This document shows positions 21,906 to 31,833 of a stretch of 64,000 bases of DNA, piece by piece. The notes beneath the pieces were generated by a model that was not told the origin of the DNA, made no database searches, and was given only the letters and a program-made list of their open reading frames with translations. This stretch comes from Mycogone perniciosa (lineage: Eukaryota; Ascomycota; Sordariomycetes; Hypocreales; Hypocreaceae): contig JAOALB010000032.1 of the NCBI GenBank assembly GCA_025331125.1, forward strand, positions 186,001 through 250,000. Reading direction: 5' to 3'. Position 1 is the first letter of the stretch, and every line of letters starts with the position of its first letter. The position numbers and the translations under genes are program-made.

Positions 21906-24062
21906 TTACTTGATATAGCCTGATTTGGTCATGCTGTTTGCGAACAATTCCCGGCATCGCACCTTGCTTTCGAGCCGTGCGCACAAAAGGAATGCACCAC
22001 TCAGTTTCCGGTGAAGACTGTAGGTCTCTTCTGGGGGTGGTGTCAATCGTTCGTGAAGCATCACAGGAATAAGAGCTTTGACTCGCTCAGTGATGGTCTG
22101 GTCTTTGAAGTCGTAGACCTCGGGGGCGGAGGTAAGGAATGGCTCAGCGATAGTGAGTACAGACTGAATATGAGCATCCACCATGGCCTTGCTCTCGTGG
22201 CCAGTTAGGTAGCCCAGGCCTTCTGAGAACTTCTTGACACCATCTCGATCTGAGTGCGAAGCAGCGTTGAGGAGCTGCACGTATTCCGATACGAACTCCT
22301 CGGGGTACTCTCGTGAAGCACCAAAGTCAAGAAGTTCGAGCCTGTTGCTCTCGGCATTGTAGAGGAAGTTGGTCCAGTTGGGATCAGTCTGCATGAACTT
22401 GAACTCGGTGATTTCCCGCAGGCAGAGACGTAGCAAGTTTGTTCCAATCCAGTCGCGCTGCTCTTGTGTAAAGGACTTCACCCGGGTCACGCCGATGCCA
22501 TCCAGAAAGTCCATTGTCAAGACCTGCTTGCCAGACGCCTCAGGGTAGACGTTTGGGGCAACGAAGACGTCCTCTTCCCCTCGAAGGAGCTCCTTATAAC
22601 GCTTGGCACACTCAGCCTCACGCTCATAGTCGCATTCCCAGCCCAGTTCTAGCCTAGCATTGTCGATCGTCTTGTTGAGATAGAGGCCTCTAGGTAAGAG
22701 CTTAGTCGCTGTTAGCAGAATGCCAAGGTTGTCCAGGTCAGAATTGATAGAATCAGCCACACCAGGGAACTGGATTTTGACGGCCACCCGCTTCCCATTG
22801 GATTTAAGTGTAGCTTTATGCACTTGACCAATCGATGCCGCAGCGATGGGCTTCTCCTCGAATTCACTGAACAACTCTCGCCAACCAGTGCCAAGGTTCT
22901 TGGTCAAGACTCGGTCACGCTGCCATGCTGGCATATAATCGGCTCTGTCTTGAACTCGCTGTAGCACCTCTTGGATAGGGGCCGGCAACATCTTGGTATC
23001 CTGGAAGCTCATCATCTGGCCCAGCTTCAAGGCGGCGCCCCTCATTCGAGAAAGCTTCGCCACCAACCTCTCCATGTTCTTTCCGCTCAATAAGACAGAC
23101 CCTTCGCCACCGCCACCAAAAGCTCTACTGACACTCTCAGTTACGGCGCCTCCAAGCATTCCGGCAGCGAGGCCGCCGTAGTTCAGAATTCGGCTGAAGC
23201 GAGTAGCTGGCACACTGGATTCTCGAAGTTGATATGCAGGAGCACTTGCAGTTGGTGGCTCAGGAGTAACTGATTCCTTCACAATCTCGCCCATTTCATT
23301 ATCCACCTTGACCGCATTTGATGGCCCTGTGGGCGTAGCTTGAGACGGAGGCGGAGATGAGTCCACATTTTCGGATATTGTGGAAATCGGTGGCTCCAAA
23401 GGTTCTAGTTCGCTAACTTTGGTAGTGACCTCGTTGATTTGGGATTCCAGAGGGGTTGGTGTGGCATTATCTAGCTCTATGGGAGGCGACCGTGGCCAAT
23501 GACGCAGAGGATGTTCTTTTGCCGGCCCTCCAATAGGCGTCCTGACATTACCCGAAGGGTCTTTTTGTTTGCGTAATGAATCTAAGATCTTGGATCCTCG
23601 TGCGGTGTGGAAGATGTTGACATCTATCCCGGGTGGGAGGTCCAATTCATCAGACTGGTGTTTCGTCGCACTAGCCGGCTGTTGAACAGTTGTTCCGGAG
23701 CGTAGGATGCTATCCACAGAGAAGGGTGAAGATGGGCTCTGTCTCTCTACCTTGGCGTCTTCTGCTCCAGGTTCTCGCGTAATATCTTCCGCCGAGTCCG
23801 CAGGCCGCGGGCTAGTACCGTTCGCACTTTCGATACCATTGTCACTCTTGTCGGCAGCTCCGGTCGTATCGCTCGATTCCTTTTGATCTTTCACGGTCAC
23901 AGATGGCTCTGTAGTGACTCGGCTCCTCAATGTGGCCGCAACACTCGAGTTCTTGCTGTAGACATCGAGCTGTCGCCCTCGAAGCGCAATATGCTTGGAT
24001 GCGACCGACCGTGAGGCATTGAGGACTGCCGCGAGGTCGATCGCAAGATCCACGAACCTCAT
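21906..24062 (-). CDS. COQ8: Coenzyme Q biosynthesis atypical kinase/ATPase Coq8 (ABC1/ADCK3)
   Basis: UbiB-family atypical kinase-like ATPase of the mitochondrial matrix side of the inner membrane, required for assembly and function of the ubiquinone synthome. A single exon gives 718 residues from the start MRFVDLAIDLAAVLNASRSV. The frame is open upstream to 24317, but that part has no resemblance. UbiB landmarks are present: KxGQ signature (GAALKLGQMMSFQD, KLGQ 346-349), the Ala-rich loop replacing the P-loop (AAASIGQVH, 407-415), VAVKIQ with Lys429, catalytic-type DPNWTNFLYN (Asp560) and metal-binding LLDFGASREY (Asp579). Between the start and the UbiB core is a long low-complexity segment (about 50-290) rich in S, T, P and E. 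A hydrophobic Gly/Ala segment (GGLAAGMLGGAV) just before the KxGQ helix is the usual transmembrane stretch. Confidence 0.95.
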   Translation of the reverse strand: MRFVDLAIDLAAVLNASRSVASKHIALRGRQLDVYSKNSSVAATLRSRVTTEPSVTVKDQKESSDTTGAADKSDNGIESANGTSPRPADSAEDITREPGAEDAKVERQSPSSPFSVDSILRSGTTVQQPASATKHQSDELDLPPGIDVNIFHTARGSKILDSLRKQKDPSGNVRTPIGGPAKEHPLRHWPRSPPIELDNATPTPLESQINEVTTKVSELEPLEPPISTISENVDSSPPPSQATPTGPSNAVKVDNEMGEIVKESVTPEPPTASAPAYQLRESSVPATRFSRILNYGGLAAGMLGGAVTESVSRAFGGGGEGSVLLSGKNMERLVAKLSRMRGAALKLGQMMSFQDTKMLPAPIQEVLQRVQDRADYMPAWQRDRVLTKNLGTGWRELFSEFEEKPIAAASIGQVHKATLKSNGKRVAVKIQFPGVADSINSDLDNLGILLTATKLLPRGLYLNKTIDNARLELGWECDYEREAECAKRYKELLRGEEDVFVAPNVYPEASGKQVLTMDFLDGIGVTRVKSFTQEQRDWIGTNLLRLCLREITEFKFMQTDPNWTNFLYNAESNRLELLDFGASREYPEEFVSEYVQLLNAASHSDRDGVKKFSEGLGYLTGHESKAMVDAHIQSVLTIAEPFLTSAPEVYDFKDQTITERVKALIPVMLHERLTPPPEETYSLHRKLSGAFLLCARLESKVRCRELFANSMTKSGYIK

Positions 24063-24635
24063 GTGGACTGGGCAGCCTCGGCTTGCCGGGCACGTCGACG
24101 GGCAACTTTTTTTAAGGCGCTTGGCAACGGAGTTTAGGGATGCAAGGCAAAAGAGTCTGCAGGTCGTCTGGAGATATGTATCATATGCCGCCGAATTGAA
24201 CCGTATGCAGTTAAGCGGGCGATTGATTAGCAGCTCCGAGGAGCTTAGGCGCTGGATGGAATACATGTCGCATGTCGCATGTCGCAAACCACGAATGGGT
24301 CTTGTTCCTCGCCCCATGCAATTGTTTTGCTATGAGGTTTTGTACATATTATTATTACTGGTTTATTGAAGTTCCCTACACTGAAACCATCTTGAATAAC
24401 CTCACTTTGCCCAAACCCTCAGTGACAGAGTTACCCTTCTCTCCAATTGATAAATGGGCGCGTTGACCCCATCAATCCCGCAAATAGTATATACGCTTGC
24501 TAGAGTTCCTGTCGCCAGTTTCATGATTCATTAGCCTAGTGGCATTTGTCAGTTCCATACCCGAATCCAACCCATAACCTTTCCTTTATATGTATAGAGC
24601 CCGTACTCTCTATCATGCCTCACTCAGTAGAGGAA
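24063..24635. other. Intergenic, COQ8 promoter and ESS2 3' region
   Basis: 573 bp between two minus-strand genes. It must contain the COQ8 promoter and the ESS2 terminator. A short tandem CATGTCGCATGTCGCA occurs near 24266-24282. Nothing else was recognised. Confidence 0.45.
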
Positions 24636-25970
24636 TCAACTTGGTTTTGGGTTTGGCCTGCTGATGCTCTTCAAAAGAGACCCCCGAGGCCTCATCGGAG
24701 TTGATTGTGCAAAAGAGTCCCCCAAATTTCCCCTTCGTGGAGTAGCCATCTTACTCAATAATCTCTGAGCAGCAGGCGTTAGATTCCCCGAAACTCGCGG
24801 GCTGCTGATGAATTTTGGTGTCTCCATTTTCCCAATCCTCCCAGTGAGACCATTTCTCGCTGAATCGCTCTTAGATTTCGATATCCTTTCTACCATGCGC
24901 TCATGCAAAGCCTCTCGCTTCCTTTGATCTTGTATTCTGAAGGGGTTAATTGCATCACTAGGCCCCAAGCTTAGTAACGGAGGCGTAATTGAAGGTTCGG
25001 GCTCGTCGTCGTCTTCATCATCCACGAATGCGTAACCGTTCACTCTGGGTGTTTCGCCTCCACCAACACTCGAATCTTGGTCCTGTTGCCGTGGCTTTCC
25101 TGCAATGGCGTCCCGGACCGACGTCAAAGTAGGGGATGGTGGCCTTTGTGGAATATGAGGCTCCGGTATCCTTGTGTTTTCGTAGATGATTGATCTTGGC
25201 GCCATTCGTGATAGTTCCTCAGCCTTTTCTGCCATCGTCTGGACGCCGTCTGCCAAACCCTCGGGTTCAAACATTAAGCCGTTCTTTGGAGCCGCTTTCC
25301 AGCTGTCTGGTCGTGCGGGCCGCTCCTCAATATCCTTGATCGCTAGCCTGTCCCTCTTGAATCCATCGTCTACAAGACTTCTTGTCTTCTCAAGCCTGTC
25401 CTCCACCTGCTTCTGCGCGATCATCTGTTTAGAAGGGAGTTTGTTGTCGTGCCAAAGCCAGGCGTATTTTCCCACCCTTTTCCGGTTCTGCTTGTCTATC
25501 AACTTGTAGAAGCTCTCGTTGTCCTCGCTTGTATAGGTTGCTTGGAATTGGGATAAGCTCATGTTGATGTCTAGCTGCGGCTTATCTTCGACAACGGTTG
25601 TCGCCACTGAAGCTGGCGTATCACCAACGAAGTTGGTTGGCGTCTGACCGCCATGATTTGTTGCTCTAGGCCTTGAGTGATTTCCTCTCCTACCAGGGGT
25701 CATAACTTGTCGCATTCTCCGGCTAGCACTAGCTATCCACGCGGCATCTTTGGATTCGACGGCATCCAGGTACTCCTGCTGGATTTGAGTCTCGAATAGC
25801 CCTGGGAAGAAATCTCTCGCGATAATTTGGGAAAGTGCCTCAGTGTAAGATTCTTCATCCAGAATTTTCTTGGGCCTCTTAATCTTCTTTGGCGGCGGGG
25901 GAGGAGGCATCAAGTCCACGTCGCATCTCTTCCGCACCAAGGCGTTCGAGGGCCCTGATGAGGACTCCAT
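24636..25970 (-). CDS. ESS2: ESS2/DGCR14 family spliceosome-associated nuclear protein
   Basis: Homologue of human ESS2 (DGCR14) and fission yeast Bis1, a nuclear protein found with late spliceosomes. A single exon gives 444 residues. The start MESSSGPSNALVRKR is followed by a poly-Pro/Lys stretch (PPPPPPKKIKRPKKI), likely a nuclear localisation signal. The ES2 N-terminal signature is LDEESYTEALSQIIARDFFPGL. Further family blocks are SLSQFQATYTSEDNESFYKLID, KQNRKRVGKYAWLWHDNK, SWKAAPKNGLMFEPEGL and PRSIIYENTRIPEP. The C-terminus is basic and Ser/Pro/Arg-rich (SPRVSGNLTPAAQRLLSKM, TPMRPRGSLLKSI). The frame is open further upstream to 26207 without family resemblance, which supports the start at 25970. 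Divergent from the PP5 gene. Confidence 0.93.
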   Translation of the reverse strand: MESSSGPSNALVRKRCDVDLMPPPPPPKKIKRPKKILDEESYTEALSQIIARDFFPGLFETQIQQEYLDAVESKDAAWIASASRRMRQVMTPGRRGNHSRPRATNHGGQTPTNFVGDTPASVATTVVEDKPQLDINMSLSQFQATYTSEDNESFYKLIDKQNRKRVGKYAWLWHDNKLPSKQMIAQKQVEDRLEKTRSLVDDGFKRDRLAIKDIEERPARPDSWKAAPKNGLMFEPEGLADGVQTMAEKAEELSRMAPRSIIYENTRIPEPHIPQRPPSPTLTSVRDAIAGKPRQQDQDSSVGGGETPRVNGYAFVDDEDDDEPEPSITPPLLSLGPSDAINPFRIQDQRKREALHERMVERISKSKSDSARNGLTGRIGKMETPKFISSPRVSGNLTPAAQRLLSKMATPRRGNLGDSFAQSTPMRPRGSLLKSISRPNPKPS

Positions 25971-26713
25971 AGCTGGTGAGAGACCAACTCTATCTGCAGG
26001 TAGGGGATATTCTGAGATATAGCGACTCCCAAAAATACAGTGAAAGCTTGGGGGAACGCGCACGCTCGAGGAAGATGTTTGTTCGCAACAAGCGAGTGCT
26101 GTCTGTTGATGAAAAGAGTTGAAGGTTTGAGTTTCAATGAGCAGAGCTTCAAATCCGCCTCCATACAGGGATAGTAAATCACAGGCCCCACTAAAAGCTG
26201 CATGCATCTATCCGATCAGCAGATGGCCCAAGCGGGCCAAAATGGAGGCGTAACTTTAGCCTTTAGGGCTGGCAGTTGTTTCTGGCAGCATCCACAGGGC
26301 ACATGGTGGCGGCAATAGCACCAGCGACAACGCTATGTACAGGGGCAACAAGCCTATAAGGTTACCCTGTCTTACAGCCCGAAGGTTCGGTGCGACAGCA
26401 GCCCCTCGTTCAAATGTCTTCTTGGCCCAATCCAGAATTGCTCCAAGTAAAATCGTCTTTCTTATCAGATTCTCCGGAGCGTAGGCACTCACTCCCATTC
26501 ACTCAACAACAACCCCTCACGTGCTGAACATCGCTCATTCCGTGACTCTTGTGATACCGGCTACTTGGACACAGAGTATTGTTTCTTTTATCTTCTTTGA
26601 AATCATATCCATTACATCCCGGGGCATCGATCCTTAGGGTCTGGCGCACTCCCTGTCGCCTGTACGTCAATTCTTAGGATACCCCCGCGACCTCGAGCCC
26701 TAGCATCCTCGCC
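25971..26713. promoter_or_regulatory. Divergent upstream region of ESS2 and PP5
   Basis: 743 bp between divergent starts. Contains a small open frame on the minus strand (26256-26498) listed separately. Immediately before the PP5 start is a CT-leaning leader. Confidence 0.45.
26256..26498 (-). CDS. Doubtful 80-residue ORF with one hydrophobic segment
   Basis: Opens MGVSAYAPENLIRKT and has a charged stretch DWAKKTFERGAAVAPNLR followed by a hydrophobic run (IGLLPLYIALSLVLLPPPCALWML). I do not recognise it. It lies in the shared promoter of ESS2 and PP5. The sequence GTGAGTGCC right after the first two codons and GTAAGACAGG further on look like splice donors, so if real it may be an exon of a differently spliced small gene. 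It may equally be a chance frame. Confidence 0.2.
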   Translation of the reverse strand: MGVSAYAPENLIRKTILLGAILDWAKKTFERGAAVAPNLRAVRQGNLIGLLPLYIALSLVLLPPPCALWMLPETTASPKG

Positions 26714-28509
26714 ATGTCACAACAAGCCGTCGACCTCAAAAACCAGGGAAACAAGGCGTTTGCCGCTGGCGATTGGCCTACGGCGATCGGCTTTTACTCC
26801 AAGGCCATCGATGTCCACGCCACAGAGCCTACGTTTTTCACAAACCGAGCCCAAGTTCGCGAACCCAACCCCCCCAAGCCTTGCTATCCTGGCGTCGTGT
26901 GACAAAGTTGATTGACCCTTGTTTGCTAGGCATACATTAAATCCGAGGCGTTTGGATATGCCATTGCCGATGCCACAAAAGCTCTCGAGCTTAACCCGAA
27001 GCTAGTCAAGGTAGGCCCTCCTGACAAACAACAAGAGTGACGAGGCTGAACTTGTGGTCTTGATATAGGCTTACTTCCGCCGAGGTCTTGCTCACGCTGC
27101 GATCCTCAGACCCAAAGAGGCCCTTGAAGATTTCAAAGAATGTGTCCGGCTAGACCCCAATAACAAAGATGCGAGACTCAAGCTGGAAGAATGCAAAAAA
27201 ATCGTACGACAATTGGCCTTCTTTGCGGCCATCGAAATCGGCGAGGAGCCTTCAGCTGCAGAGGGACTCGACTTGGACTCGATGGTCGTTGAGGACGATT
27301 ACGATGGAGCCCGGCTTGGAAACGAGATGACCCAGGAGTTCATTGACGACATGACAGAGAGATTCAAGAACGGCAAGACCATTGCTCGGAAATATGTCTA
27401 TCAAATTCTTTTGGCAGTGAAGAAGATCGTATACGATGAGCCGACCATGGTGGAAATGGAGATCCCAGAAGATGTTCAACTTACCGTTTGTGGTGATACC
27501 CATGGTGAGTTGATTCGCATGCCTAAGCCGTCTGAGACTGCTAACTCTTCAACCAGGCCAGTACTTTGATCTGATGGAACTATTCAGGAGGAACGGTGCG
27601 CCGAATGACAAGCACTGGTATTTGTTCAACGGTGATTTCGTCGATAGAGGGTCATGGTCAACCGAAATCGCCTTGTTGTTGTACGCCTACAAATGGCTGC
27701 GGCCCAACTGCTTCTTCCTGAACCGAGGAAACCATGAGACGGATGATATGAACAAAGTTTACGGCTTCGAAGGAGAATGCAAAGCCAAGTACAACGAAAG
27801 GTATTGGGGATTTACCACACCTAGCTCTGCATTCTGCTGAAACGGACGTGCTGACATTCGCCGTAGAGTCTTCAAGCTATTCTCTGAGAGTTTTTCTGCA
27901 TTGGCTTTGGCGACACTGATTGGAAAGAAATATTTGGTCCTCCACGGCGGTCTATTTTCCGATGATAAGGTCACACTGGATGATATTCGCAAGCTTAACA
28001 GGCACGGGCAACGGCAACCGGGCCAGTCGGGTCTGATGATGGAGATGCTATGGACCGATCCCCAAAACGAGCCGGGCCGTGGACCCAGCAAGCGAGGCGT
28101 CGGCATGCAGTTCGGACCAGACGTCACCAAAAGGTTCTGCGAAAATAACGGTCTCGAGGCCGTCATCCGAAGTCATGAGGTACGCATGGACGGTTACGAA
28201 GTTCAGCATGACGGCAGATGCATTACAGGTGTGTTTCCCCCTCATCTCCCAATATATTTCCACCAGCCATGATAATCGTTTCATTAGTCTTCTCCGCCCC
28301 GAGATACTGCGACTCAACCGAGAACAGGGGCGCTTACATCAATATCGGACCCGACTATAAGCTCAAGTATGAGCAGTTTGATGCGGTACCCCATCCTGAT
28401 ATCAAGCCCATGGTGAGTCCCGCTGGCTGCGTATCTGTGTGACCGCATAGAGTGCTAACTCCTCAATCAGGCATATGCCCAAAGTTCTCTCATGTCATCT
28501 TTGATGTAA
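26714..28509 (+). CDS. PPT1: Serine/threonine protein phosphatase 5 (TPR-PP5)
   Basis: PPP-family phosphatase with an N-terminal TPR domain that binds Hsp90; it dephosphorylates Hsp90 and clients. Seven exons: 26714-26854, 26930-27010, 27069-27504, 27557-27800, 27867-28228, 28288-28412, 28471-28509, giving 475 residues, the usual length. TPR helices span about 1-115 (LKNQGNKAFAAGDWPTAIGFYSKAI, AYIKSEAFGYAIADATKALEL, AYFRRGLAHAAILRPKEAL). Metal and catalytic motifs of the phosphatase: GDTHG (216-220), GDFVDRG (244-250), GNHE (276-279), then LHGGLFS, SHEVR and the VFSAPRYCD block in exon 6. The C-terminus ends KPMAYAQSSLMSSLM. Donors: GTTCGC, GTAGGC, GTGAGT, GTATTG, GTGTGT, GTGAGT; every junction restores the conserved frame. 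The symbol PPT1 follows yeast. Confidence 0.96.
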
Positions 28510-28694
28510 TATTGAAAATATTAAAGATGAAGTGAGATCTTAGTCCGGAGTATTGGGAACTCAATCAATGTGATGTCATGAAGATGTATAAACGCGACCA
28601 AAAAAAGTAAAACCTGGAAAGTGGTGGATGGGATGTGGGCGCTTAGATACCCGTGTAGACCGAGTGTTTAGGTTAATACAACCCCCCCAATATC

Positions 28695-29129
28695 TCAGCT
28701 GTTCCAAAGCTGATCTTGACCATCGCTTCCAACCATCATCCCAAGCCAGTCGGAGCATTTCTTAATGCGAAGAAGGCATTGAACGCCGCCATCACTCGTG
28801 CCTTTCCAGGCTGTAATAGCTGCAGCAAATGGGCCGAGGTCTTGTCGAGGAACTCGCACCCAACATTCAGAGCCATTGACTTTGAGTATATCTAGAGGTA
28901 CTGCCGCGCCAGTAAGTCCTAGGAATTGCCGAAGTGCTGCTGTGCAGTAAGATTTGACTTGGAGATTGTCGAGTTCAACGGCCTCATTTGGGTGATCGGT
29001 GACGAGTTCAAGGTGTGCGTAGGAGAAGGGGGGTGATTTTATGGTGCATGTGAGGATGTCATGTGACTTTTCGGATCTGGCGTTCTCAGAGACCGGTCTT
29101 TCAATGCTGGGATTTGTACTCGGCGCCAT
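28695..29129 (-). CDS. POP8: RNase P/MRP subunit Pop8
   Basis: Small protein subunit of the nuclear ribonucleoprotein RNases P and MRP, which process tRNA 5' ends and pre-rRNA. A single exon gives 144 residues. The start MAPSTNPSIERPVSEN is chosen because the frame upstream (to 29213) lacks resemblance. The conserved part is ILTCTIKSPPFSYAHLELV, then LRQFLGLTGAAVPLDILKV, ECWVRVPRQDLGPFAAAITAW and a C-terminal strand VQCLLRIKKCSDWLGMMV, which is the order expected of the Pop8/Pop5-like fold. Convergent with PP5 (185 bp between stops) and divergent from SPT4. Confidence 0.85.
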   Translation of the reverse strand: MAPSTNPSIERPVSENARSEKSHDILTCTIKSPPFSYAHLELVTDHPNEAVELDNLQVKSYCTAALRQFLGLTGAAVPLDILKVNGSECWVRVPRQDLGPFAAAITAWKGTSDGGVQCLLRIKKCSDWLGMMVGSDGQDQLWNS

Positions 29130-29619
29130 TATGGAATGAAGTTGTCTATAGGAGGATATTTTACAGATAAAACTAGCGATGTTGAGGATAGTAGTACTTC
29201 GAAGTTGAGGCAATCTCCTCTTTGTTGCACATTGCGGTTAGATGCATGGATCTATCTAAGTCAACCTACGTTGTCGCGACGCCGCAAGTCATCTTTTTCT
29301 AAAGAAAAATGAAAAGTATTATGGAGACATGCGGCATAGCATATTATTGAAGATAAAAATATGAATTATTGGGTCAATTAAATCTAGTAACAGGAAAATA
29401 ATCTCTCGCCACGAAGTAACTAAACGGCCCCCGTCTGTTGTTGATATAAGGGGGTGCCGTATGTACATGGTACTTCATCCTGTGGCGTTGGGGCGGGAAT
29501 AATTCCGCTCTAGTTTCAATTGTAGCCAAAAACACCAGACCCAGTTGCATCCTCAGCCTCATCCCCTACATCTACAGCCTCGTCGCGGCCCAGACGTCCG
29601 CCATCACCACTCAGCAAAC
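29130..29619. promoter_or_regulatory. Divergent upstream region of POP8 and SPT4
   Basis: 490 bp between divergent starts; AT-rich in the middle (about 29290-29400). No specific site was recognised. Confidence 0.45.
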
Positions 29620-30115
29620 ATGTCTAACTTCGTCACGCCTGGACAGCAGCGCTACCTCCGCGCCTGCATGGTTTGCTCTATCGTCATGACCTACAGCGTA
29701 TGTCATGTCACCCTAGCGCATTCACATCTCCCAAACACTCCTCGGACATAAACTAACGTAGAACCACGTTCAGCGCTTCCGCGACGAGGGCTGCCCCAAC
29801 TGCGAAGAGTTTCTCCACCTGGCCGGCTCGCAGGATCAGATTGAAAGCTGCACGTCGCAGGTCTTTGAGGGGTTGATCACGCTGGCCAACCCGGCCAAGT
29901 CGTGGGTTGCGAAGTGGCAGCGGTTGGACAACTATGTGCCTGGCGTGTATGCGATCAAGGTTTCGGGCCAGTTACCGGATGAGATTAGGTCTTCGCTGGA
30001 GGAAGAGTATAGGATACAATACATCCCGTATGTTGAAAGACATGTGGACTATTTTTCAATGATGAGCTGACAAGATTGTAGGAGAGATGGTACCGAAACC
30101 GAGGCGGACGCATGA
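29620..30115 (+). CDS. SPT4: Transcription elongation factor Spt4
   Basis: Zinc-finger partner of Spt5 in the DSIF complex, controlling RNA polymerase II processivity. Exons 29620-29697, 29774-30027 and 30082-30115 give 121 residues, typical for Spt4. The start MSNFVTPGQQRYLRACMVC is immediately followed by the four zinc ligands C16, C19, C33, C36 (CMVC...CPNC). The rest follows the family: ESCTSQVFEGLITLANPAKSWVAKWQR, YVPGVYAIKVSGQLP and the end YIPRDGTETEADA. Donors GTATGT and GTATGT; acceptors TTCAG and TGTAG. The last exon is small and splits a Pro codon. Downstream, 30116-30335 separates it from the convergent KIN17 gene. Confidence 0.97.
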
Positions 30116-30335
30116 TGGACCGATATTTACAGATGGATATTTTGTTTAGCAGCTAGGGCGAACATGGCGTTGTGACGATAATTTAGATTACTGGATGGTC
30201 AAGGAAATCATATGCACTATTTCATCGCTGTGGTATCTATCAGGACTTCCCATGCGTTTCTGCATCATGTTCCAATGCCCTTGTGTAAACCCCCAACTCC
30301 GTTCAAACGCCGTAAAAACATTATTGCGGTCATCT

Positions 30336-31389
30336 CTAGTTGTTTCTTTGCTTTTTGCCATCCGGCATCCCGAAACCAGCCGATTCTCTCGATCTCTTCT
30401 TGTCCATCTCTTCCTTCATGATTCTCTCTGCTTCACTCATCTTCTTGGGCTGTTGTAATACTGAGCCTTTCTTCGTTCCCGACGCCAGAGCGTTCTTCTT
30501 CGCTTGTGCAAAGACATTCTTGGTCTGTGGTTTGCTACCAAGCTTCATCGATAAACCGCCGAAGCCGCTTGGCTTTTGCGGCTCGCTTGTGCTATCAGAA
30601 TTCGACTCCTGCGCTTTACCATTGTCGCATGGCCCCTCAGTCTTTTCATTTTCCCCAGATTTTGTTTCTGTACCCTCTGCCTTCGGTTTTGCGCCAAACG
30701 ATAGCGTAATCTTCTCGCCTTCTTGTCTTTTCAGTTCACGGTCTTCTGTCTCGTCATCTTTATCGTCGTCGCGGTTGGAGGCGTTCTGCTGGGCTCGTCG
30801 GATTTGTTCTCGAATCATGCGCTGTTCAACCTCCTCGTCGCCTTGGTCCTGAGCTTCTTTCCGCCTCAGTGCTTCTTGTCGTCGTAGGGCTTCCGGCGAG
30901 TTGTCGATCCAGCTAATGTGGACACCCTTTTCCGTCTCTTCAACTCGACACATTCCCTCCCTCCCCAGATATTTCGCAAACTCTGTTAGTGAGGGCCACT
31001 TCGTTGCGTTCATGTGGATGTGTTCCTACAGTCAAGTTAGCGACTGATCGTCAAGTATGCCTTCGTAGAGCAGCTTGACCTACCTTATTGGCGATGTATT
31101 CTTGGTAGAAATGATTGATTTGAACCTGCTTTTCGCCATGGCCCGTCTTCAATAGTTGCAAGAAATCTTTCAGAAACTCGTCACTGAATTGATTGATGTA
31201 TTTCTTCGGATCCTCGCCGACAATAATCATCTGCCGTACGTGGCTCTCGGATTGGGTATGCATTTTGAATCCATTGGCATCTCTGCACTGCTTCTCGCAA
31301 ACTTGGCAGTACCATCTCAGGCGCTGAAGGCCTTTTGACTTGAGCTTGTTGTTCAGGTACTTGGTAGACCCTACCTCGGCTTTCGGCAT
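30336..31389 (-). CDS. Kin17-like C2H2 zinc-finger protein
   Basis: Homologue of Kin17, a nuclear DNA- and RNA-binding protein linked to DNA replication/repair and splicing. Exon 1 31389-31084 and exon 2 31025-30336 give 331 residues; the 58-nt intron has donor GTAGGT and acceptor TGTAG. The zinc finger is WYCQVCEKQCRDANGFKMH with C28, C31, H44, H50. The Kin17 winged-helix-like core follows (FSDEFLKDFLQLLKTGHGEK, NHFYQEYIANK|EHIHMNATKWPSLTEFAKYLGREGMCRVEE given in blocks), then GVHISWIDNSPEALRRQEALRRKE. The C-terminus is charged and contains SLSFGAKPK and GGLSMKLGSKP motifs. Unlike human Kin17 it lacks C-terminal SH3-like KOW domains, as in other fungi. Divergent from YJU2. Confidence 0.93.
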
Positions 31390-31833
31390 GGTTGATAATT
31401 CTTGGCGCTCAAATGGCTGAACGGATATGCAAGGGTTGATTCAAAGGTCGTCGCTATAGATGCGGTAAATATAAACTGATTCCTATTGTTGCAAGGAGGC
31501 TTTTAGACTTGTATTTGCTTCTGCGGTCCGTGTCGTGGTTGAAGTTCAAATCATTGTCAGCCTTGCATGCTAGAAGTGGGACCTTATCTTATCTTGCCAC
31601 CCTTTAACAATTGCCGAAGCTCTTCCGGCAACACTGTCAGCCTTATTCAGGCTCCAGCAGTCCTCATTCACTTCCAACTTCTTCAACTTTAAACTATTCG
31701 TATCCTTCCAGCGAGTTTTCAACTCTACGAACAGTCACTTCTCTTTTCCATCTTTCCCACCGATTTGTTTTGTATATTTCCACTTCAGAGCACGATTTGC
31801 GATACATAGTGTGATACCGACCCGCATCACAAC
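31390..31833. promoter_or_regulatory. Divergent upstream region of KIN17 and YJU2
   Basis: 444 bp shared between two divergent genes for nuclear RNA-related proteins; CT-rich on the YJU2 side (31620-31790). Confidence 0.5.
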
